Source: Rhodobacterales bacterium
GTDB lineage: Bacteria > Pseudomonadota > Alphaproteobacteria > Caulobacterales > Hyphomonadaceae
Length of the DNA: 64,000 bases
Assembly (NCBI GenBank): GCA_014763715.1
Contig: JACXUV010000014.1
Coordinates: 26,132 to 90,131 of the forward strand
Direction: 5' to 3'
Positions 16,638-26,684 of this stretch are shown piece by piece (within the stretch, counting starts at the first letter, position 1; each line of letters begins with the position of its first letter). A model generated the notes under the pieces. It made no database searches. It was given only the letters and a program-made list of their open reading frames with translations, and was not told the DNA's origin. A program made the position numbers and the translations under genes.

Positions 16638-16997
16638 TCAATCCACTGAGGCTGGCACGATCGTTACGCTCTCGCCACAGCCACAGGCATCGGTCTGGTT
16701 CGGGTTGTTGAACACGAACTTCTCGTGTAGCGGCGTCATCTCGAAATCGACCTCACTGCCCAGAAGGAACAGCACGGCTTTCGCATCGATCAGGATGGTG
16801 ACGCCATTGTCCTCGACGATCTCATCGAGCGGCTCTGGCTCCATTGCGTAGTCCATGACGTATTCCATGCCGGCGCAGCCGCCATTCTTCACGCCGACGC
16901 GCAGGTAACCTGCACCGCGTTCTTCCATGATCTCCTTCACGCGCGCCGCAGCGGCGTCGGTGAGCTTCACGGGTTTGGGTCTGGGTCGTCTGGCCAT
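16638..16997 (-). CDS. sufA: Fe-S cluster A-type carrier SufA
   Basis: This 119-residue A-type scaffold/carrier protein has the three conserved cysteines, one in NGGCAGMEY and two in DACGCGES near the C-terminus. It receives clusters from SufBC2D and delivers them to apo-proteins. It is the last gene of the suf operon, 35 bases after sufT. The first residues, MARRPRPKPVKLTDAAAARV, are typical. Confidence 0.93.
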   Translation of the reverse strand: MARRPRPKPVKLTDAAAARVKEIMEERGAGYLRVGVKNGGCAGMEYVMDYAMEPEPLDEIVEDNGVTILIDAKAVLFLLGSEVDFEMTPLHEKFVFNNPNQTDACGCGESVTIVPASVD

Positions 16998-17032
16998 GAG
17001 AGAAAGATAGGGGCTCGCCCCTTTCCATTCAA

Positions 17033-17416
17033 TTACAGCATGTTCAGCGCGAGGCGCGCTTCGTCGGACATACGGGACGGATCCCAGGGCGGATCGAAGG
17101 TCAGTTGAACCTCAACGTCCTTCACGCCTTCCACAGTCCGGGCAGCGGTTTCCACCCAGCCCGGCATGTCGCCGGCAACAGGGCAGCCCGGGGCGGTAAG
17201 TGTCATTTCGATATCGACCTTGCGGTCGTCATCGATGTCGACCTTGTAGATCAGCCCAAGTTCATAGATGTCGACCGGGATTTCCGGGTCGAACACAGTC
17301 TTGAACGCTGTGATGAGATCATCGGTAATCCGGTTCAGCTCATCCTGCGGAATCGCTGACGGCGCTGCAGTTTCAGCAGCTGCGTCCACATCTCGGGAGG
17401 TCATGTCATCGGCCAT
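17033..17416 (-). CDS. sufT: SUF system assembly protein SufT (DUF59/MIP18-like)
   Basis: The MIP18/DUF59 core covers residues about 35-120: FKTVFDPEIPVDIYELGLIY, the Cys-containing loop LTAPGCPVAGDMP, and VQLTFDPPWDPSRMSDEARL. It helps Fe-S maturation. A GTG at 17425 directly abuts the sufS stop. The ATG at 17416 has AGG 8 bases upstream and is taken as the start. Position between sufS and sufA is the usual one in alphaproteobacteria. Confidence 0.9.
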   Translation of the reverse strand: MADDMTSRDVDAAAETAAPSAIPQDELNRITDDLITAFKTVFDPEIPVDIYELGLIYKVDIDDDRKVDIEMTLTAPGCPVAGDMPGWVETAARTVEGVKDVEVQLTFDPPWDPSRMSDEARLALNML

Positions 17417-17425
17417 CTGAGCCAC

Positions 17426-18649
17426 CTATACCAGCATTTTCCGGGCCTTGGCGAGCGCCTCTATGAAGGCGTCGACTTCGGCGAGGGTGTTGTAGATGGC
17501 GAAGGAGGCGCGGGCTGTCGAGGGGACGCCGAGGTGTTCCATCAGCGGCTGGGCGCAGTGATGCCCGGCACGGATGGCGACGCCATAACGGTCAAGAATC
17601 TGAGCAATATCATGGGGATGGGCGCCTTCGAGGCTGAAGGTGAGCACCGCGCCCTTGCCCGGTGCTTCGCCATGAATCCGCAGGCCATTGATGCCGCGAA
17701 GCCCCTCTACGGCATGACTATACAGGATCATCTCATGATCATGCACTGCGTCCGAGGGATGATTACGCATCCAGTTCAGTGCTGCACCAAGACCAATCGC
17801 TTCGAGGATCGGCGGGGTGCCGGCCTCGAACTTGTGCGGGGCGGTATTGTAGGTCACGCGGTCGCGGGTGACGATCTCGATCATCTCGCCGCCGCCCTGA
17901 TAGGGCCGCGCGCGGTCCAGCGCTTCCGCCGTCCCGTAGAGCACCCCGATCCCGGTCGGGCCGTAGAGCTTGTGGCCGGTCATCACATACCAGTCGACGC
18001 CGAGAGCCTGCACATCCACCGGCACATGCACCGCGGCCTGGCTGCCGTCGGCCAGCACCTGCGCGCCCACACCATGCGCGATGCGAACGATCTCCACCAT
18101 GTCGGTCACTGTGCCCAGCACGTTGGACATGTGCGTCATCGCAACGAATTTCGTCTTCGGCCCGATCGCGGCGGCAAAATCCGCCATGTCGAGGCTGCCG
18201 TCTTCCGTCAGGCCCACCCAGCGCAGCACGGCGCCGTGACGCTCCCGCAGGAAATGCCAGGGCACGATGTTGGAATGGTGCTCCATCACCGACAGGACGA
18301 TCTCGTCGCCGGGCTGGATCTCGCCCGCCAGCGCCGAGGCGACGAGGTTGATCCCCTCTGTCGAGCCCTTGGTGAAGATGATGTTCTCGTGCGCCGGCGC
18401 GTTCAGGAATTCGCGCGCCGCCTCCCGTGCTGCCTCATAGGCTTCGGTCGCCTCGTTCGACAGCGTGTGGATGCCACGGTGCACATTGGCGTAAGCCGTG
18501 CGCGACTGGTTGGCGACCGCATCGATCACCGCATTCGGCTTCTGGGCGCTGGCCGCATTGTCCAGATAGACCAGCGGATAGCCGTTCACTTCCCGCGAAA
18601 GGATCGGGAATTCCGCGCGGATCGCGTCGATGTCCAGCTTCGTGCTCAT
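17426..18649 (-). CDS. sufS: Cysteine desulfurase SufS
   Basis: This PLP enzyme of the group II desulfurases supplies sulfur to the Suf scaffold. From the ATG at 18649 it has 407 residues. The PLP lysine is in MTGHKLYGPTG and the persulfide cysteine in RAGHHCAQPLM. The N-terminus IRAEFPILSREVNGYPLVYL then DNAASAQKP is characteristic. Its ATG overlaps the sufD stop (ATGA), so the two are translationally coupled. The longer frame to 18832 runs inside sufD and is rejected. Confidence 0.97.
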   Translation of the reverse strand: MSTKLDIDAIRAEFPILSREVNGYPLVYLDNAASAQKPNAVIDAVANQSRTAYANVHRGIHTLSNEATEAYEAAREAAREFLNAPAHENIIFTKGSTEGINLVASALAGEIQPGDEIVLSVMEHHSNIVPWHFLRERHGAVLRWVGLTEDGSLDMADFAAAIGPKTKFVAMTHMSNVLGTVTDMVEIVRIAHGVGAQVLADGSQAAVHVPVDVQALGVDWYVMTGHKLYGPTGIGVLYGTAEALDRARPYQGGGEMIEIVTRDRVTYNTAPHKFEAGTPPILEAIGLGAALNWMRNHPSDAVHDHEMILYSHAVEGLRGINGLRIHGEAPGKGAVLTFSLEGAHPHDIAQILDRYGVAIRAGHHCAQPLMEHLGVPSTARASFAIYNTLAEVDAFIEALAKARKMLV

Positions 18650-19872
18650 CGCGCCAACCATGCCCGCGCCTGCTCCCGCAGGATTTCTTCCAGCTCGCCC
18701 GCCTCTTCCAGCGCTTCGGCGATGAAGGCTTCGGTCAGCAGGGCACGCGCCTCTTCCTCGGCGATGCCGCGCTGGCGCATGTAGAACATCTGGTTCGCAT
18801 CGAGCGCGCCAGACGTGTTGCCGTGCGCGCATTCCACGTCATCGGCATAGATTTCGAGTTCCGGCTTGGCGAAGACTTCGGCGCCCTCCTCCAGCAGCAG
18901 CGCATTGTGCTGCATGTCCGCATCGGTCTTCTGGCCGACATTGCGGGGCACGAAGAACTTGCCCTGATAGACGCCCCGGCCGCCTGCCAGCACCGCGCCC
19001 TTGGTCAGCTGCCGCGTGACACAGGCAACAGCGCCGTGGCGCACTTCGGTCGCAAGGTCGGCATGATGCCCCGCCGCGCAGAGATAGGCCGCGTTCATCG
19101 TGGCCTTTGCGCCGGTCTCCTGATGGGTCAACCGGGTTTCAAGCCGCGCAAGCTTCCCGCCGAAAGCCAGAACCGTTTGCGTATAGTCCGCGCCCTCGTC
19201 CAGCTGGACAGAAGCCGTTGCGGCCAGCACTTCGGCCGTGCCTGCGCGCTGGTAGACCGTGCGCGACAGCGCCGCGCCCTTCTGCAGCGAGAACTCCATC
19301 AGCGAAGCCGTGAAGCCCGCACCGCCGAGATAGGACTCGCTGGTGGTCAGCTGGGCACCGGGGCGCAGGAAGATCTGGACGCGGGCAAAATTGGCTTCGC
19401 CAGCGCCTGAGAAGCGGAAGTGCAGACGCGGCAGGTCCTGCCCTGTCACTTCGATCATCAGCGTGCCGGGCTTGCTCTTGCCGCCTGCCAGCGCCGCAGC
19501 CAGCGCGCCAAGCGGCATGTCTTCAGACGCGCCGAAGGCCTGTGCCTCCGGCTTTGCCAGGACGCGAATGCCTTCCGGCAGGTCTTCCGGCCAGGTGAAC
19601 CCTGTGGGCGTGAAAGCGAACACGAGCGCGCCATCGGCCGGCAGCGGATCTTCCATCGCGCCTGCACCAGCCGGCGTTTCGATAACCTGCAGCGCTGCCT
19701 TGAAGTCGCTCCAGTGCCAGCCTTCAATCCGGCGATGCGGCAGGCCGCCCTTGGCGAAGGCCTCAAACGCACGCTCACGCCGGGCATCTTCCGGCAACAT
19801 CGCATAGCGCGCGACGAGTTCCAGCTCCGCCGCGTTGGGATTGGCTATCAGATCGCGCAGCGCGGTGCTCAC
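18646..19872 (-). CDS. sufD: Fe-S cluster assembly protein SufD
   Basis: At 408 residues SufD is the partner of SufB in the SufBC2D scaffold. The C-terminal beta-helix core shows KFFVPRNVGQKTDADMQHNA, ECAHGNTSGALDANQMFYMR and RGIAEEEARALLTEAF. It starts with GTG at 19872, overlapping the sufC stop (GTGA). The conserved His for the SufB-SufD interface lies in ECAHGNTSG. Confidence 0.95.
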   Translation of the reverse strand: MSTALRDLIANPNAAELELVARYAMLPEDARRERAFEAFAKGGLPHRRIEGWHWSDFKAALQVIETPAGAGAMEDPLPADGALVFAFTPTGFTWPEDLPEGIRVLAKPEAQAFGASEDMPLGALAAALAGGKSKPGTLMIEVTGQDLPRLHFRFSGAGEANFARVQIFLRPGAQLTTSESYLGGAGFTASLMEFSLQKGAALSRTVYQRAGTAEVLAATASVQLDEGADYTQTVLAFGGKLARLETRLTHQETGAKATMNAAYLCAAGHHADLATEVRHGAVACVTRQLTKGAVLAGGRGVYQGKFFVPRNVGQKTDADMQHNALLLEEGAEVFAKPELEIYADDVECAHGNTSGALDANQMFYMRQRGIAEEEARALLTEAFIAEALEEAGELEEILREQARAWLAR

Positions 19873-20630
19873 ACCGCTTCTCCCAATACGCCTTCATAGC
19901 CTTCGGCTTCCAGCCTGTGGGCGAGGTCCGGACCGCCGGTCTTCACGATGCGGCCAGCGGCCATCACGTGAACCTTGTCCGGTTTGATATAGTCCAGCAG
20001 GCGCTGATAGTGCGTGATCACCAGCATGCCGCGCTCCGGGCTGCGCATGGCGTTGACGCCTTCGGCAACGGTTTTCAGAGCGTCGATGTCGAGGCCGGAA
20101 TCGGTCTCGTCGAGGATCAGGAATTTCGGCTCCAGCATCATCATCTGGTAGATTTCGAGCCGCTTCTTCTCACCGCCCGAGAAGCCGACATTGACCGGAC
20201 GCTTCAGCATCTCGGCATCCAGCTTCAGCTGCTTGGCAATCTCACGAGATTTCTTGATGAAGTCCGGCGCCGAAATCTCGTCCTCGCCGCGCAGTTTGCG
20301 CTGGGAGTTCATGGCGGTGCGCACGAAGGTCATCACAGGCACGCCGGGAATCTCCACCGGGTACTGGAACGACAGGAACATGCCTTTTGCGGCGCGCTCT
20401 TCCGGCTCCATCTCAAGAATATTCTCGCCGTTCAGTGTGGCGCTGCCACCGGTGACCTCATAGCCGCTCCGGCCCGTGAGGACATAGGACAAGGTGGATT
20501 TACCGGCGCCGTTCGGGCCCATTATGGCGTGCACCTCACCGGCGGGCACCTCAAGGGTCAGCCCGTTGATGATCTGCTTGGCTTCCTCGGCCTCGCCGAC
20601 AGTGGCGGTCAGGTTCTCAATCTTCAACAT
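19869..20630 (-). CDS. sufC: Fe-S cluster assembly ATPase SufC
   Basis: This 253-residue ABC-type ATPase drives SufBC2D. Walker A is GPNGAGKST, the signature is FSGGEKKRLE, and Walker B with its glutamate-like context is FLILDETDSGLDIDALK. There are no membrane segments. A 132-base gap separates it from sufB, in which I see no gene. Confidence 0.97.
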   Translation of the reverse strand: MLKIENLTATVGEAEEAKQIINGLTLEVPAGEVHAIMGPNGAGKSTLSYVLTGRSGYEVTGGSATLNGENILEMEPEERAAKGMFLSFQYPVEIPGVPVMTFVRTAMNSQRKLRGEDEISAPDFIKKSREIAKQLKLDAEMLKRPVNVGFSGGEKKRLEIYQMMMLEPKFLILDETDSGLDIDALKTVAEGVNAMRSPERGMLVITHYQRLLDYIKPDKVHVMAAGRIVKTGGPDLAHRLEAEGYEGVLGEAV

Positions 20631-20762
20631 GGGGCCGATGTAGGCGCGTCCGGGCCTAAGGGGAAGCCCTTAGGGCAGGAATGGCGCCTATTCCGAGGGG
20701 GTAGAAATGCTGAAAATTCAGGTGATCGGGCAGTTCAGCGAAGAACGGGGACAAACCCTCGC

Positions 20763-22324
<1,562 letters not shown>

Positions 22325-22325
<1 letters not shown>

Positions 22326-23470
22326 TACGCCTTTTCCTTCGCAGTGATGCGTCCGGCCGCCTTCAGCCATGCATCGGCGACGCCGTCAAAGTCTGACGGC
22401 AGTGTACTCCATCCAAAGCTGGTGCGGATTGCCGATTCTGCAAGGTCGTCGCCTGCGCCCATGGCCATCAGGACGAGGCTTCGCTTCACTTTTCCCGACG
22501 AGCAGGCAGAGCCTGCCGAGACGCACACACCCGCCAGATCCATGGCCATGACCTGCGTCTCGGCCGGGAAACCCGGCTTTGCGAAGTTCGACACGCCGGC
22601 CAGACGCGGCGAGTCCTTGCCGATGATGATCGCGCCGCCTTCGGTTTCGAGGCGGGCCTCCATGGCGTCGCGCAGCGGGGCGAGGGCCTGATACTTTGCA
22701 AAGTCGCACATGGCGGCCTCGATGGCAGCGGCGAAACCGGCAATTGCGGCAACGTTCTCCGTGCCAGAGCGAAGGCCCCGCTCCTGCCCGCCGCCATACT
22801 GGACGGCCTTCAGGGGCGCGCCGGGCCGGTGCCAGAGGGCACCTGCGCCCTGCGGCCCGCCGATCTTGTGAGCGCTGACTGTGAGATAATCGACACCGAG
22901 CATACCGACATTCACAGGCGTCTTCCCAAGGCCCTGCACGGCATCACAGATGACCAGCCCGTCTGCCTCACGCACCAGAGCCGCCGCCTCGGCAACAGGC
23001 TGGAGGATGCCGGTTTCGTTATTTGCCAGCATCAGGCACAGGACCGGCGTACCCTTCACGGCATGGTCCCAGACCTTCAGGCGGGCGTCGAGATCTTCAA
23101 GGTCAACCACGCCCGCCGCGGTGAGATAGGCTGTCTCCATCGGCACGCCCGAATGCGCCGCCGCCTTGCCGATCGCCTCATGCTCCAGCGCAGATACGAT
23201 CAGCGTGCATTTGCCGCCCAGCCCGGCAACGACGCCGTGCACAGCCAGACTGTCGGATTCCGTGCCGCCTGACGTGAAGACGATGTCTTCAGCTCGGCTG
23301 CCGATGGCGCCGCCAAGGGTTGCCCGCGCCCGCTCGACCACGCCCCGCGCAGCGCGGCCAGCGGTATGCACCGAAGACGGGTTCACCGCCCCCATGTCAT
23401 AAACGGCGAGCATCGCCTCGCGGGCCTCCGGGCGCAGCGGGCTGGTCGCATTGTGGTCGGCATAGATCAT
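22325..23470 (-). CDS. Cysteine desulfurase, NifS/IscS type
   Basis: This is a second desulfurase, in group I, at the head of the suf operon. It has [16 protein letters not shown] at the N-terminus, the PLP lysine in [10 protein letters not shown] and the catalytic loop Cys in [11 protein letters not shown]. Alphaproteobacterial suf operons often carry both an IscS-like gene and sufS. No Rrf2/IscR regulator gene lies upstream here; an alpha/beta hydrolase gene is divergent instead. The start could also be the ATG at 23479, nearer to an AGGGG. Confidence 0.92.
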
Positions 23471-23579
23471 GGGGCCCATATAACCCCTCATGGCCACGGG
23501 TGCACCTGCAGAAAAATTTGCTTTTCAGTACCCGTTTGGCTTATCACCGCGCCCTTCACGCCGAAATTCCGAGGTTGTC

Positions 23580-24257
23580 ATGGCCGAACTCATCATTCCG
23601 GGCCCCCAGGGCCGTATCGAAGCACGCTACACTGAGCCGCCGTATGAAGGCGCCCCTATTGCGCTGATCCTCCACCCCCACCCAAAAGCCGGTGGTACGA
23701 TGCAGGATCCGATCTCGATCATGCTGTACCAGATGTTCGAGAAACACGGCTTCGGCGTCCTGCGTTACAACTCCCGCGGCGTCGGCCGCAGCCAGGGCCA
23801 ATACGACCAGGGCATCGGCGAGCTGGAAGATGCCGCCTATGTTCTTGATTATATTGAGAACCTTTCGGAAAGCCCGCGTTATGTCTGGTGTGCCGGTTAC
23901 TCTTTCGGGGCCTGGATCACGCTTCAGCTGCTGATGCGCCGCCCGGAGATCGACGGCTTCCTCGCCATCTCCCCGCCGGCCAACCACTACGATCTGTCGT
24001 TCCTGGCGCCGTGCCCGGCGTCCGGCCTGATCGTCTCCGGTGACAATGACGCCGTTTCCTCACCGGAAGACGTCGAGCGCGCCCTGACCAAGGTGCGCGT
24101 GCAAAAAGGCGAAGAAATCGAGCGCGCGACCATCAAGGGTGCCAACCACTTCTATCAGGACCGCCGTGAAGAACTGATCGGCACCTGCGAAGAATACCTT
24201 CTGCGCCGCCTCGCGGCCGCTGAAGAGAAGCTGCGCCTGGAAGCCGAAGGCGACTAA
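23580..24257 (+). CDS. Alpha/beta hydrolase
   Basis: This 225-residue hydrolase shows the oxyanion-side segment LILHPHPKAGGTMQDP, the RYNSRGVGRSQG strand-loop, the nucleophile elbow GYSFGAW and the catalytic His in GANHFYQ. The acid is probably in SGDNDAVS. Homologues are commonly found beside alphaproteobacterial suf operons, but no substrate is established. GAGG is 6 bases before the ATG at 23580. It is divergent from the suf operon. Confidence 0.88.
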   Translation: MAELIIPGPQGRIEARYTEPPYEGAPIALILHPHPKAGGTMQDPISIMLYQMFEKHGFGVLRYNSRGVGRSQGQYDQGIGELEDAAYVLDYIENLSESPRYVWCAGYSFGAWITLQLLMRRPEIDGFLAISPPANHYDLSFLAPCPASGLIVSGDNDAVSSPEDVERALTKVRVQKGEEIERATIKGANHFYQDRREELIGTCEEYLLRRLAAAEEKLRLEAEGD

Positions 24258-25381
24258 GCCAGCACTATTCCGCCTGTCATTGGCCCTGGCACGCCCGTCG
24301 TGCCGGGCCAACTGATCGGCAGCCCCCTCACCGTCCGCGCTGCGAGATAGGCGAAGGCTTCGGCCTCGATACTGTCCCCGCGCCATCCGGCCGCTTCCGC
24401 GCTCAACACGGCACAGGGCAGCGCCCGCGCGAGGGCATCCATCAAAGCCGGATTGTGACGCCCGCCACCGCAAGCGATGACGCGGGATGGCACTTCCGGC
24501 AGCTGCGCAATGCCTGCCGCGACAGCTCTCGCAGAAAACTCCGTCAGAGTGGCCGTGCCATCTTCCACGGACAGGCCAACCACCATGTCCGCGTTGAAGT
24601 CATAGCGGTCCAGCGATTTGGGCGGCGGCTCGCGGAACCAGTCATTCTGCAGCAGTTCGGCCAGCAGCGCCTCATCCGCCGTCCCCGCTTGCGCCAGCTG
24701 CCCTTCGACATCGTGCGTGCCATAGCCGTGACGCTCGACCCATTCGTCGATCGGGCCATTGGCTGGCCCCGTATCGAAGGCGATCAGCGTGCTATCGGCG
24801 AGTTTCGCTGTGATGTTCGCCACGCCGCCAAGGTTCAGCACACAAGCGGCGCCATCGCCGAGGCGCTGCAGCAGGGCCGCGTGATAGGCCGGGGCGAGCG
24901 GCGCGCCCTGCCCGCCAGCGGCGACATCCGCCGTACGAAAATCGCAGGCGAGCGGCACCCCCAGCGCGCCCCGCATCGCAGGCGCATCAATCAGCTGAAG
25001 CGTCGCGCCGGGCTGGCCGGGAACCGGGCGGCGGTGAAGCACGGTCTGGCCATGCACACCGGCCAGCACCGGCGCCGGGCCCGTCCAGCCTGAAAGCAAT
25101 TGTCGCATCGCTTCAGCATGTGTGTGCGTGATGACGGTCCTGGCTGCCTCAAAGGCGTCATCCGGCTGTGCTCCGGTCCAGTTCCAGGCGCGGGCTGCGT
25201 CCGTCGCGACCTGAAGAATACGGCGTTCTTCAGGCAGGTATTTGCGCTCGGCGGTCGCGCCGAACTCCAAAACCCGCTCCCCATCCGTCAGGATCAGGGC
25301 CGCATCCACTGCATCCAGCGAGGTGCCCGACATGAAGCCAGCGACCCATTTTGCCTCGGAATCTGAAATCGCAGTGTTCAA
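24254..25381 (-). CDS. anmK: Anhydro-N-acetylmuramic acid kinase
   Basis: AnmK phosphorylates and opens 1,6-anhydro-MurNAc during peptidoglycan recycling. The ATP-binding start WVAGFMSGTSLDAVDAAL, ACVLNLGGVANIT, AFDTGPANGPIDEWV and VIACGGGRHNPALM are family motifs. The likely start is TTG at 25381, preceded by AAGGGAG, giving 375 residues; the longer frame to 25417 has no such signal. It is divergent from tyrS by 50 bases and overlaps the end of the hydrolase gene by 4 bases tail to tail. Confidence 0.93.
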   Translation of the reverse strand: MNTAISDSEAKWVAGFMSGTSLDAVDAALILTDGERVLEFGATAERKYLPEERRILQVATDAARAWNWTGAQPDDAFEAARTVITHTHAEAMRQLLSGWTGPAPVLAGVHGQTVLHRRPVPGQPGATLQLIDAPAMRGALGVPLACDFRTADVAAGGQGAPLAPAYHAALLQRLGDGAACVLNLGGVANITAKLADSTLIAFDTGPANGPIDEWVERHGYGTHDVEGQLAQAGTADEALLAELLQNDWFREPPPKSLDRYDFNADMVVGLSVEDGTATLTEFSARAVAAGIAQLPEVPSRVIACGGGRHNPALMDALARALPCAVLSAEAAGWRGDSIEAEAFAYLAARTVRGLPISWPGTTGVPGPMTGGIVLA

Positions 25382-25431
25382 GCGGCTCCCTTTCCGTGCT
25401 ACGCGCCCTGCCTTCACGGAGACACGAGAAG

Positions 25432-26682
25432 ATGAGCGATTACAAGTCGGAATTCCTGAAGACGCTGCAGACGCGCGGCTTCATCAAGCAGGTCACCCAT
25501 GAGACCGAGCTTGACGCCTATTGCATGGCGGGTGTTCCGATTGCGTATATCGGCTTCGACGCGACGGCGGACAGCCTTCACGTCGGCTCCCTGCTGCAGA
25601 TCATGATGCTGCGCCACCTGCAGAAGGCTGGCGGCAAACCGATCGTGCTGATGGGCGGCGGCACTACGAAAGTGGGCGACCCGACTGACAAGGAGAAATC
25701 CCGTCCCCTGCTCACCAATGAGCAGATCGAGGCGAACATTGCCGGCATCAAGAAGGCGTTCGATCCGTTCCTGACCTTCGGCGACGGCCCGACCGACGCC
25801 ATCATGGTCAACAATGACGACTGGCTGAGCAAGCTTGGCTACATCGAGATGCTGCGCGAAGTAGGCGTACATTTTACCATCAACACGATGGTGAAGCAGG
25901 ACACGGTTGCCCGGCGCCTTGCGGCTGAGCAGCCTTACACCTTCCTCGAATTCAACTACCTGCTGATGCAGTCCTATGACTTCCTGGAGCTATTCCGCCG
26001 GCAGAATTGCCGCATCCAGCTCGGTGGATCGGACCAGTGGGGCAATATCGTTGGCGGCGTGGACCTGGTGCACAAGGCGGCAGGCGGCGACGTGTTCGGC
26101 ATCACCGCGCACCTGATCACGACTGCGTCAGGCGGCAAGATGGGCAAGACGGCCGATGGCGCCGTGTGGCTGAACGCCGACCGCAAGAGCCCCTACGAAT
26201 ACTGGCAGTTCTGGCGCAACACGGAAGATGCCGATGTCGGCCGCTTCCTGCGCCTGTTCACGGAACTGCCGCTGGACGAGATCGAAGCGCTGGAGGCCCT
26301 GGAAGGCGCCGAGATCAACAAGGCCAAGATCGCACTCGCAAACGCAGCGACCACGCTGCTGCACGGTGAAGCCGCCGCGAAGGAATCGGAGGCTGCTGCC
26401 TCTGCCGTGTTCGCCGGGGGCGGTACTGCCGCAGCCTTGCCGACTGTCGAAATTCCGTCAACGGCACTATTCAACGAGTACCTAGTTGCTGCTGCCTTCA
26501 CGGCAGCCGGCCTGACGGAAAGCAATGGCGAAGCCCGCCGCCTGATCAAGCAGGGCGCCGCCAAACTCAACGACAAGGCGATCACGGACCAGAATGCCAC
26601 GCTGGCAGAAACGGACGTTGTCGACGGCGCGATCAAACTGTCGGCAGGCAAGAAGCGCCACGCACTGGTGAAGCCGGTCTGA
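25432..26682 (+). CDS. tyrS: Tyrosyl-tRNA synthetase
   Basis: This class I synthetase has 416 residues. The HIGH-like motif is DSLHVGSLLQ and the KMSKS-like motif is GGKMGKTADGAV. The tyrosine pocket includes YIGFDATAD and QLGGSDQWGNI. A C-terminal S4 RNA-binding domain spans about residues 345-410 (SNGEARRLIKQGAAKLNDKA). The ATG at 25432 follows GGAG with 10-base spacing; the longer frame to 25351 overlaps anmK. Confidence 0.97.
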   Translation: MSDYKSEFLKTLQTRGFIKQVTHETELDAYCMAGVPIAYIGFDATADSLHVGSLLQIMMLRHLQKAGGKPIVLMGGGTTKVGDPTDKEKSRPLLTNEQIEANIAGIKKAFDPFLTFGDGPTDAIMVNNDDWLSKLGYIEMLREVGVHFTINTMVKQDTVARRLAAEQPYTFLEFNYLLMQSYDFLELFRRQNCRIQLGGSDQWGNIVGGVDLVHKAAGGDVFGITAHLITTASGGKMGKTADGAVWLNADRKSPYEYWQFWRNTEDADVGRFLRLFTELPLDEIEALEALEGAEINKAKIALANAATTLLHGEAAAKESEAAASAVFAGGGTAAALPTVEIPSTALFNEYLVAAAFTAAGLTESNGEARRLIKQGAAKLNDKAITDQNATLAETDVVDGAIKLSAGKKRHALVKPV

Positions 26683-26684
26683 GG